Source of the DNA: Spongiactinospora rosea
GTDB lineage: Bacteria; Actinomycetota; Actinomycetes; Streptosporangiales; Streptosporangiaceae
Direction of reading: 5' to 3'
DNA length: 64,000 nucleotides
Assembly: GCF_003315795.1 (NCBI RefSeq)
Contig: NZ_QMEY01000030.1
Coordinates: 37,615 to 101,614 of the forward strand
In this document: piece after piece, positions 34,789 to 41,689 of the stretch
Numbering within the stretch: position 1 is the first letter of the stretch
How the letters are laid out: the number at the start of each line of letters is the position of its first letter
Made by a program: the position numbers and the translations under genes
The notes under the pieces: model-generated
What the model saw: only the letters and a program-made list of their open reading frames with translations
Databases searched by the model: none
What the model was told of the DNA's origin: nothing

Positions 34789-35589
34789 CTATCTGGTATC
34801 CTCAAGCGACGCCGGGGGTGACTCCGGTGATTTCCCCTCGTCCTCGCCGAGGTACGCGTCGATGACATCAGGCCGCTGGAAGACTTCCCGCGGCGACCCT
34901 TCTGCGAGGATTCCACCGCCGCTGAGCACGGTTATGCGGTCACAGATGTCCGTTACGACCCGCACGTTGTGCTCGACGATCAGCACCGACAGCCCGGATT
35001 CGCGCAGCCACTCCAGCCGGGTGCGCAGGAGCTCGATCTCGTGGTCGTTCATACCAGATGTCGGCTCATCCAGGACGAGCAGGCGAGGGCGCACCATCAG
35101 CGCCCGGGCGATGTCGATCATCTTCAGGTCGCCGCTCGCGATCGTACCGAGTTCTCGCTCGAGCAGATCGGGGCTGAGGCCGAGCGAAGTCAGTGCCTGT
35201 TCACAACGCTTGGCGAACATGTGCCGCTGATGCGCGGCCTTCCAGGGCCGGAACGCCACCGTGTGCCACTGTAGGGTCCTGGTCTGATGCTCGCCCAGCC
35301 TGAGCAGATCGGCGACGGTCATGTCGTCGGGGGCCTTTGGATTTTGGAAGGTGCGTCCGAGTCCTTTGCCCACCCTTCGGTGGGCGGCCAGCCCGTTCAA
35401 CCGCCTGCCGTCCAGTGTGATCGTTCCCGTGCAGTCGACGAATCCACTGATCGCGTTCAGCAGCGTGGTCTTGCCGGATCCGTTCGGTCCGATCAGCCCG
35501 TGGATCTGGCCGTGGGTGACCGCGACGGAGACGTCTCGGAGCACGTGGGCACCGCCGAAACGAACATTGAGTCGCGTGATTTCCAGCAC
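34789..35589 (-). CDS. livG: Branched-chain amino acid-type ABC importer, ATP-binding protein LivG
   Basis: A 266-residue ABC ATPase. Walker A GPNGSGKTTLL (~35), the LivG-type long insertion with GLGRTFQNPKAPDDMTV, a signature region where LSGGQ is replaced by IASGDLKMIDIARAL, Walker B RLLVLDEPTSGM and the end motif DVIDAYLGEDE. The GTG start (35589) shares one base with the stop of livM. Last gene of the importer operon. The altered signature is unusual (most have xSYGxQR) but present in some LivG relatives. Confidence 0.92.
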   Translation of the reverse strand: MLEITRLNVRFGGAHVLRDVSVAVTHGQIHGLIGPNGSGKTTLLNAISGFVDCTGTITLDGRRLNGLAAHRRVGKGLGRTFQNPKAPDDMTVADLLRLGEHQTRTLQWHTVAFRPWKAAHQRHMFAKRCEQALTSLGLSPDLLERELGTIASGDLKMIDIARALMVRPRLLVLDEPTSGMNDHEIELLRTRLEWLRESGLSVLIVEHNVRVVTDICDRITVLSGGGILAEGSPREVFQRPDVIDAYLGEDEGKSPESPPASLEDTR

Positions 35590-36614
35590 TACGCCTCCTC
35601 CTGCCTGGTACGAGCGCGACGAATTCGGCCGCCCAGCCTGCCGACCACGGCTTTCCCGACGCCCGCCACGCCACCGGGCAGCAGCAACAGCAACAGCAAC
35701 GTGGCCAGTCCGTACACCAGGCCGCTCGCCTCGGCGAGATCGAGCATGCCGCGCGAGGCATAGGTGAGCACCACCGCCGCGACCACTGTTCCCATGCTCG
35801 ACGACGCCCCGCCGAACACCACGATCAACAGCAGCAGGACCGCCGCGCCGAGGCCGAAATCCTGCGGGCCCACATACCCGTTCAAAATGGCCAGCAGCGC
35901 ACCGGCGAGACCGGCGAGGCCCCCGGAGACGATCGTGGCCAGAGTCCGGCTCCTGTCGATGGCGACGCCCGCGGCCTTGGCCAGGTACTCGTCCGCCGCC
36001 GCCGCCTTGAGCGAAAGGCCGAATCTGGATTTCCGCAGGCAGTGCACCAGGTACGCGCACCCGGCGACCAGCGGAACCGCCAGGAGGATGAAGTACTGCG
36101 GGTCGGCCAACTGGAGGCCGAACAGCGAGACCAGGGCGACGGGGTGACCGTTCGAACCACCAGTGATCGAACTTTCGTTGACGAGCACCAGCCGCACGCC
36201 CTCGGCCAAGGCGAGTGTCGCCAGCGCGAAGTAGTGTGACTTGGTCCGCGCGCCTACGACACCGCTAAGCCCTGAGATGGCCGCGCCTGCCACAACGGCC
36301 AGCAGCAGTGCGGGCAGGAGGCCGATCGCGTCCACGGCGATCAGCGCGACGGTGTAACCGCCCACGGCCATGATCGCGGCCTGCGCCAGCGACAGCATGC
36401 CGGCGAGTCCGAACACCACGGTGAGGCCGAGTGCCGCGATCGCATAGACGCAGGCGAGCGAGATGGTCATCAGGGTGGTGTCAGGCGCGCCGCTCAACGC
36501 GACCATGAAGACGACCGCTGTCACCGCGAAGCCCAGCGGGCCGCGCACCGGCTGTAGCCCCTGGGCCCGCCGCCGCCAGCCGCGGTAGGCGGCCGATCGA
36601 GTAATCGAGCTCAT
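35589..36614 (-). CDS. livM: Branched-chain amino acid-type ABC importer, permease LivM
   Basis: A 341-residue permease with about ten helices. YAIAALGLTVVFGLAGMLSL, AAIMAVGGYTVALI and AAAADEYLAKAAGVAIDRSR (the loop contacting the ATPase) are typical of LivM. Overlaps livH by four bases. With LivH it forms the membrane channel for a substrate delivered by LivK. Confidence 0.94.
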   Translation of the reverse strand: MSSITRSAAYRGWRRRAQGLQPVRGPLGFAVTAVVFMVALSGAPDTTLMTISLACVYAIAALGLTVVFGLAGMLSLAQAAIMAVGGYTVALIAVDAIGLLPALLLAVVAGAAISGLSGVVGARTKSHYFALATLALAEGVRLVLVNESSITGGSNGHPVALVSLFGLQLADPQYFILLAVPLVAGCAYLVHCLRKSRFGLSLKAAAADEYLAKAAGVAIDRSRTLATIVSGGLAGLAGALLAILNGYVGPQDFGLGAAVLLLLIVVFGGASSSMGTVVAAVVLTYASRGMLDLAEASGLVYGLATLLLLLLLPGGVAGVGKAVVGRLGGRIRRARTRQEEA

Positions 36615-37492
36615 ACCTGCCGCACCGCCTCGATGTCATCGCCGAACAGTCCTCGTACTCGAACCAACAGCACGAGGGCCATGACGAGGTAGGCGACGCC
36701 GAGACCGTACCCGGCGCTGAGGTAGACCTGGGTCATGTTGACGAGCAGCGCGATCAGGAAGCCGCCGACGAGCGCGCCGGGCAGACTGCCGAGGCCACCG
36801 AGAACGGCGGCGCTGAAACCGATGGTGCTGAGTTCCAGACCGCCTGTGGGCTTGAGCCCGGTGACCGGTGCGATCAGCACGCCGGCGAGACCGGCCAGGA
36901 CTCCGCCGAGCACGAACGACAACAGGTACATCCGAGCTGGGCTGACCCCGAACAGGGTGACCACTTCGGGGTCCTGTGCGCAGCCGCGCATCGCCCTTCC
37001 CACCTTGGTCGTGGCGATGACCCACAGCAACGGCAGCACGACCGCCCCGGTGATCCCGACGATGACGACCTGGTTCGGTGTGATCGACAGGCCGGAGATC
37101 CGCCAGGGCTCGTCGGAGGCGAGGCTTTCGAGGTAGAGTGGCTGGCTTCCCCAGACAAGGCTGATCACGGCCTCGATGACGATCGCGACGGCGACCGTGG
37201 CCAAGATCGGCACACTGATGTGGCGGGTACGGAGCGGCGCAAGGACCACCCGGTCCATCACAAAGGCGAACGCCGCCGCGGCGAGCACACCGCCGAGCAC
37301 CGCGGCGGGCATGACCAGGCCGAGCTTCAGGAGGCTGTAGGACACGTACGGTGCCAGGATCGCGATGCTGCCGTGCGCGAAGTTGACCAGTTTCGTCGTC
37401 TGGTAGATCAGTGAGAAGCCCACCGCGATGAGAGCGTAGATCGCACCCGCCGCGACCGCACTGATGATCGTCTGTCCGAAGATCGCCATCAT
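36611..37492 (-). CDS. livH: Branched-chain amino acid-type ABC importer, permease LivH
   Basis: A 293-residue permease with eight or so helices: GAIYALIAVGFSLIYQTTKL, VNFAHGSIAILAPYV and the ATPase-contact loop MRGCAQDPEVVTLFGVSPAR. Partner of LivM. Start ATG 37492 (or the next ATG, 37489) follows GGCAGGTCG. Confidence 0.94.
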   Translation of the reverse strand: MMAIFGQTIISAVAAGAIYALIAVGFSLIYQTTKLVNFAHGSIAILAPYVSYSLLKLGLVMPAAVLGGVLAAAAFAFVMDRVVLAPLRTRHISVPILATVAVAIVIEAVISLVWGSQPLYLESLASDEPWRISGLSITPNQVVIVGITGAVVLPLLWVIATTKVGRAMRGCAQDPEVVTLFGVSPARMYLLSFVLGGVLAGLAGVLIAPVTGLKPTGGLELSTIGFSAAVLGGLGSLPGALVGGFLIALLVNMTQVYLSAGYGLGVAYLVMALVLLVRVRGLFGDDIEAVRQV

Positions 37493-37532
37493 CGACCTGC
37501 CCGGATGTCATGCCGCCGCAACGAGACCGCGA

Positions 37533-38714
37533 TCATTCGGCGTCTTCGGGAAGCAGGACGTCGACGAGCTTGCGCTTTCCGTTCTCCCAGGTCCCGGTGA
37601 GGACGAGCGGGTTGACCGGGTCGCCGTTCTCGTCGAAGGCGAAGTCGCCCATCGGCAGGTCGGGGATCTTGGCCTTCCGGTAGGCGGCGTTGAACGCCTC
37701 CGCGGATCGTCCTGCCCCGGGGTTGCTGCGCAAGGTGCTCAACATGGTGACGGCCATGGTGTAGAAGGATGCGCAGTCCGCGTTCGGCGGGTAGCCGAAG
37801 CGGTCCTCCCATTTCTTGCTGAAGCCTCGTGCCGCGTCCGACCATTCGGGGAGGAACGGAGTCGAGTAGGTGATCTTGTTCGCGAGCTCGGGGCCGACGG
37901 TCTTCAGGAAGGTGTCGCTGGAGGCGGTCGTCGGGAAGTAGAGCTTGGCGTCCAGGCCGAGCTGATAGGCCTGTTTGGCCAGGCGTGCGGCCTGTAGGTC
38001 GTAGCCCTCCATGTAGGCTAGACCGACACCGGCGCGTTTCAGCGCGAGCAACTGCCCGGCGTAGTCGGTGGCGGCGTACTCATAGGTCGAATTCACCGCC
38101 GGGGTGACGCCGAGGTCGGCGAAGCCGGCTGTGATCGTCTTGTTGTTGGCCAGCCCGTAAGGGGTCGTGTCGGTGATGACACCGACCTTGCCCTTCTTGT
38201 CCGACTTATCATGAATCCACTTTGCGTAGATCTTATTGGTCAGCCCGTCGTGAGTTTGCACGCGGAAGATGTACTTGTTGCCCTCCGCGGTCAGCGACGG
38301 ATCGAAGCTTCCGGACACAATCGACACTTTCTTGGCTTGGGTGAGCGGTATCGCCGCTCGGGTGTCACCGGAACAGACGGTGATCACAGCGATGGGGTTT
38401 TTGGCGAGGACCGTGCGGGTGGCGGCGACCGCGGCGGACGGCTCGCATTTGGCATCGGACTTGGCGAGCGCGATCGGTCTGCCGCCGGCTTCGCGGCCGA
38501 GCTCACCGAAAGCGAGCTCCCATGCGTCGTCAAGCCATTCGCCATAATAGGCCGCGTCACCGGAGTAAGGCGCCGCTATTCCCACCGTGATCGGAGCGTC
38601 TTCCGCCGCCTCGGTGCCGCTGCCGCACCCGGTCAGGGCGAGGGCGGTGACAGCACCTCCGGCTATCAGCGTCGTGACCCTGCGGGCTGGGTCATGGCCG
38701 TGCGTGGTTCTCAT
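37533..38714 (-). CDS. livK: ABC importer substrate-binding lipoprotein, LivK/Leu-Ile-Val type
   Basis: A 393-residue periplasmic-binding-fold protein with a lipoprotein signal (VTALALTGCGSG, lipid-bearing cysteine at ~30). The two-lobe type I fold starts ITVGIAAPYSGDAAYYGEW; SGDTRAAIPL and TDTTPYGLANNKT line the cleft. The family binds amino acids but also aromatic acids, amides and other small molecules. The neighbouring catabolic operon suggests that its ligand is that pathway's substrate, perhaps a lactam or N-heterocyclic acid (inference). Confidence 0.93.
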   Translation of the reverse strand: MRTTHGHDPARRVTTLIAGGAVTALALTGCGSGTEAAEDAPITVGIAAPYSGDAAYYGEWLDDAWELAFGELGREAGGRPIALAKSDAKCEPSAAVAATRTVLAKNPIAVITVCSGDTRAAIPLTQAKKVSIVSGSFDPSLTAEGNKYIFRVQTHDGLTNKIYAKWIHDKSDKKGKVGVITDTTPYGLANNKTITAGFADLGVTPAVNSTYEYAATDYAGQLLALKRAGVGLAYMEGYDLQAARLAKQAYQLGLDAKLYFPTTASSDTFLKTVGPELANKITYSTPFLPEWSDAARGFSKKWEDRFGYPPNADCASFYTMAVTMLSTLRSNPGAGRSAEAFNAAYRKAKIPDLPMGDFAFDENGDPVNPLVLTGTWENGKRKLVDVLLPEDAE

Positions 38715-38784
38715 CTTTCACTTCCGATTTTCTGAGCCTCGGGCCGGCGGCCATCACCGAACCCCACATCGTTGGTCGTCGCCG

Positions 38785-38818
38785 CGCCGGCGGGTCGTCA
38801 TGACCATCCCCGCCGGCG
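38785..38818 (-). terminator. Hairpin between livF and livK
   Basis: A 10-base-pair GC-rich stem (CGCCGGCGGG and its complement) around a 14-base loop, beginning directly at the livF stop codon. It may partly terminate or stabilise the transcript, giving livK a different level from livF. No U-tract. Confidence 0.5.
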
Positions 38819-39601
38819 TCACGCCCTCCGGGTGTCGCCCACACCGAGATAGCCGTCCCGAAGTCGATCCGCGGCCAGCAGTTCGGCGGCGGCTCCGGTC
38901 ATCACTCCTCGCCCCTCGTCGAGAACCATTCCTCGATCCGCCGTGCGCAGGCTCTTGCGGACGTTCTGCTCGACGAGAAGAATCGCGGTGCCACCTTTCG
39001 CGATCTTGGTCATTTCCTCGAGTACGTCCTGCTGATAGGCGGGTGACAACCCCGTCAACGGCTCGTCCAACAGCAGCGCCACCGGCCGTGACATGAGCGC
39101 CCGGCCTATCGCGAGCAGTTGCTGTTCACCGCCGCTGAGGGTTCCCGCCCGACGCGCGCCCCAGGTCGCGAGGGCGGGCAGCATGGCAAGAACGTCGTCC
39201 AACGCCGACGCCAGGGCGGTACGGGAATGCTGATATCCGCCGAGTTTCAAGTTGTCCAGCGCCGTCATTCCGGGTATCACCCGTCGTCCAGCCGGAACAT
39301 GGGCGATTCCACTGCGGGCGACTCGTTCGGCGGACAGGCCGGTGAAATCCCGCCCCTTCAAACGCACACTCCCTCGCCTGCAGGGCAACAGGCCCGACAG
39401 CGCGCGCAGCAACGTGGTCTTGCCCGCCCCGTTGCGACCGACCACCGCGAAGATCTCGCCTGCTCCCACCGTGAGCGACAGGTCGCGCAGAATGGCTGGG
39501 CCCCGGTGGTAGCCGACCTCGATCTCGCTGACGACCAAGCCCTGCTCGGCACGATCGGCAGGATCTTCCTTGGGTCGCTCCTTGCCCGCTTTCCCCAGCA
39601 T
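38819..39601 (-). CDS. livF: Branched-chain amino acid-type ABC importer, ATP-binding protein LivF
   Basis: A 260-residue ABC ATPase: Walker A GRNGAGKTTLL, Q-loop GIAHVPAGRRVIPGMT, signature LSGGEQQLLAIGRAL, Walker B VALLLDEPLTGLSP, and an N-terminal extension of ~20 residues. First gene of the minus-strand livF-K-H-M-G operon. ATG 39601 is preferred because GGAGG sits eight bases upstream; GTG 39610 touches the ribosome site. A -35/-10 promoter lies about 20 bases further upstream. Confidence 0.92.
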   Translation of the reverse strand: MLGKAGKERPKEDPADRAEQGLVVSEIEVGYHRGPAILRDLSLTVGAGEIFAVVGRNGAGKTTLLRALSGLLPCRRGSVRLKGRDFTGLSAERVARSGIAHVPAGRRVIPGMTALDNLKLGGYQHSRTALASALDDVLAMLPALATWGARRAGTLSGGEQQLLAIGRALMSRPVALLLDEPLTGLSPAYQQDVLEEMTKIAKGGTAILLVEQNVRKSLRTADRGMVLDEGRGVMTGAAAELLAADRLRDGYLGVGDTRRA

Positions 39602-39635
39602 CTTCCCCACCTCCGGGGATAGTTCTGTCGATCGA

Positions 39636-39665
39636 TGTATAATACTTTTTATATTCCATAGTCAA
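39636..39665 (-). promoter_or_regulatory. Promoter of the liv importer operon
   Basis: On the minus strand TTGACT (39665-39660), then 17 bases and TTATAC or 18 bases and TATACA. It is in a clearly AT-rich patch and gives a leader of about 30 bases to livF. CCATAGTC at 39656-39663 overlaps the -35 box and recurs at 40291-40298 before the GntR gene, so the GntR protein may act here. Confidence 0.6.
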
Positions 39666-39729
39666 TGGCGAGAGGTCTCGCCGACTGCCCGTGCCCAGGC
39701 GAGATCGCTATCGGGAAGGCGGTTCGGCG

Positions 39730-40285
39730 GAACGCGTCGACGCCCGCGGGTTTCGCGTCGACGACGAGCGCGTGGATGTCGGCCGTGCCCCCATAGCCCC
39801 TTGGGACGGCCTCGCGTCGGCGGGTTCGCCCAAGCCGATGTTGCCGGGGCGTGGCCGGCAGGACTCCTTCATCCGTCCGGGGTGGTGAGCGAGGGGGGTG
39901 GCGCGGCTGACTTCGAGTGCCATGGCGGCGAGTTCCTGTTGGGCGAGCGGAAAGGATGCGATCGGCCCGCCGTACCGAGCACGGTCAGCGCCGTGGTCGA
40001 ATGCGGCCGAGACGCAGGCTCGCGGGTCCGGCGTGGCCTGGTGTTCTTCTGTTCCTCCGAGCTCCGCCGGCGGATCACGCAGATCGATGGTGAGCCCGGC
40101 GGCCGCGAGGTCCGCGGGAAACGGTCGCTCCAGCGAACCGACCGCCGACGCGAGGGATCACCCGCTTGGCGAAGTAGGCGCGCACAGTGCCGTGGACGGG
40201 GCGCTCCTCATCGCCCAGCGACACGTCAACGGCAAGGAAATGGCTAAGGTCGGTCCGGGCGGGCGCGGGGTGGTGATCATCACCC
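39730..40285 (-). pseudogene. Acyl-CoA dehydrogenase (glutaryl-CoA dehydrogenase-like), broken
   Basis: Pieces of one acyl-CoA dehydrogenase survive in order but in changing frames on the minus strand. DLSHFLAVDVSLGDEERPV and HGTVRAYFAKRVIPRV (near 40230-40145) are the N-terminal helix; ADRARYGGPIASFPLAQQEL then AAMALEVSRATPLAHH (39985-39880) belong to the C-terminal FAD domain; YGGTADIHALVVDAKPAGVD (39795-39735) is the C-terminal TYEGTxxIH motif. About 200 central residues are missing and there are at least two frameshifts. It sits between the importer and the GntR gene, so it was probably part of the same catabolic system. Confidence 0.72.
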
Positions 40286-40362
40286 TCCTGCCATAGTCTG
40301 TAAAATATAGAGCTAAGCATGCAAGGTTCACATCCGGCAAGCAAGCCCACCTTGGGGAGAGC

Positions 40363-41058
40363 ATGAGTTTGCCCGAGTTCACGCCGCGGGAGTCAGTGCG
40401 GCGCCGTCGGCTCACCGCTCGCGACGTGGTCGCGGAGGAACTGCGGCGCGGGATCGTGAGCGGGCGACTGCCGCCCGGCACCAAGCTGACTCCGCAGGAG
40501 GTGGCCGAGCGGCTCGGAGTGAGCCAGACGCCCGCCAGAGAGGCGATCCAGCTTCTGACGAGCGAGGGCCTCATTCAAAACGACGCGTTCCGCGGCGCCC
40601 AGGTCTCCCCGTTGACCGTCGAGGAGTACGAAGAGCTCTATCTCATGCGGATCGGGATCGAGGGGTTCGCGGCACGACTCGGGGCCGAGCGCATCGCCCG
40701 CGAAGGCGTCGAGCAAATGGCGGAGCTGCTGACCGAGATGGAGCACGCGGCCAGGGCGGCCGACTTCGACCGCTTCTATGAGGCCGATCACCAATTCCAC
40801 CAGCTGCACTACCGCGCGACCAACCGCGAGTCGCTCGTTCGCCGCATCATGAACCTTCGGGTCGCGACGGAGCGATATGCCCGGGTCGCGTATCGGATGC
40901 CCAAGGTCAGCATGGAAGACACCCTGGCGAACCACCGGTCGCTGCTCGAAGCCGTTCGCGCGGGTGACGGTTCCACCTGCGAGGCCGTGCTCAAAGAAGA
41001 TCTCAGTCGCACGCTCGACGCCTTCACGAAGGGCTTCCCGCTCGACGACGCGCAGTAG
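40363..41058 (+). CDS. GntR-family (FadR/FCD) regulator of the catabolic island
   Basis: A 231-residue regulator: winged helix ~20-90 (RRGIVSGRLPPGTKLTPQEV, RLGVSQTPAREAIQLL) and an FCD ligand domain with the metal-binding pattern FYEADHQFHQLHYRATNRE and later NHRSLLEAVR. GntR/FCD proteins are usually repressors relieved by a carboxylic acid intermediate. Ribosome site GGGGAGAGC before ATG 40363. It lies between the divergent importer and enzyme operons. A palindrome AGTCTATAGACT follows the enzyme-operon promoter, and AGTCTGTAAAATATAGA lies upstream of its own start. Confidence 0.94.
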   Translation: MSLPEFTPRESVRRRRLTARDVVAEELRRGIVSGRLPPGTKLTPQEVAERLGVSQTPAREAIQLLTSEGLIQNDAFRGAQVSPLTVEEYEELYLMRIGIEGFAARLGAERIAREGVEQMAELLTEMEHAARAADFDRFYEADHQFHQLHYRATNRESLVRRIMNLRVATERYARVAYRMPKVSMEDTLANHRSLLEAVRAGDGSTCEAVLKEDLSRTLDAFTKGFPLDDAQ

Positions 41059-41085
41059 CCGGCGGCTCCGGGTCGCTCCCACCCA

Positions 41086-41137
41086 TTGACTTTGGTTCGG
41101 AGCGACGCCTAATGTCCAAGATTATAGTCTATAGACT
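41086..41137 (+). promoter_or_regulatory. Promoter and probable GntR operator of the catabolic operon
   Basis: TTGACT (41086-41091), an 18-base spacer and TAATGT (41110-41115) form a promoter-like pair. Just after the expected transcription start lies the perfect 12-base palindrome AGTCTATAGACT (41126-41137), a natural place for a repressor to block initiation. The GntR gene ends only about 30 bases upstream. Confidence 0.6.
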
Positions 41138-41212
41138 GTTTGATCTGCTGCGGCGAATGCTGTCGCAGAAGGGACGGGGGGCGTGTTGCCTGGCGTCGGA
41201 GAGTTCGATGGC

Positions 41213-41689
41213 ATGACCCGGTTCCGCTGCAACGGAGAGGACCGTCAGGTCGGCCGGTTCGACGAGCGTTTGCTGATCGATGTGCTGCGCGAGGACCTCC
41301 GGTTGACCGGAACCAAGCTCGGATGCGGCACCGGTGACTGCGGCGCGTGCACCGTGTTGCTGGACGGCCGGCCGGTCAACTCCTGTCTCGTCTACGCGGT
41401 CGAGTGCGTCGCGCGCGAGGTCGAAACCGTGGAGCGGGTGTCGCAGGACGACGTTGGGCGGATACTCGCCGAAGAGCTCGTCGCGGCGGGCGCAGTACAG
41501 TGCGGAATCTGCACGCCGGGTGTGCTCGTCATGGCGACCAGCCTGGTCAGATCGAATCCCACGCCTGACCGCGCCGACATCGAGACCGCGTTGAGCGGCA
41601 ACCTGTGCCGTTGCACGGGTTACCTGTCGATCGTGGGGGCCGTGGAAGCCGCGGCGCGACGGGTCGCGGACCAGGGGGAGCCGGCATGA
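41213..41689 (+). CDS. Molybdenum hydroxylase, small [2Fe-2S] subunit (CoxS/XdhC-like)
   Basis: A 158-residue iron-sulfur protein with two [2Fe-2S] clusters: a plant-type one (TKLGCGTGDCGACTVLLDG ... NSCLVY) and a four-helix-bundle one (VQCGICTPG ... GNLCRCTGY). It passes electrons from the Mo centre to the FAD subunit. ATG 41213 has GGAGAG nine bases upstream; GTG 41183 would add ten residues. First gene of the long plus-strand operon; its FAD partner is encoded at the far end (57304). Confidence 0.95.
   Translation: MTRFRCNGEDRQVGRFDERLLIDVLREDLRLTGTKLGCGTGDCGACTVLLDGRPVNSCLVYAVECVAREVETVERVSQDDVGRILAEELVAAGAVQCGICTPGVLVMATSLVRSNPTPDRADIETALSGNLCRCTGYLSIVGAVEAAARRVADQGEPA

Noticed and set aside
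41060..41212. Cobalamin riboswitch upstream of the B12-dependent operon
   Set aside because: The leader is short and shows a promoter and a repressor palindrome but no B12-box-like sequence or extended folded leader.
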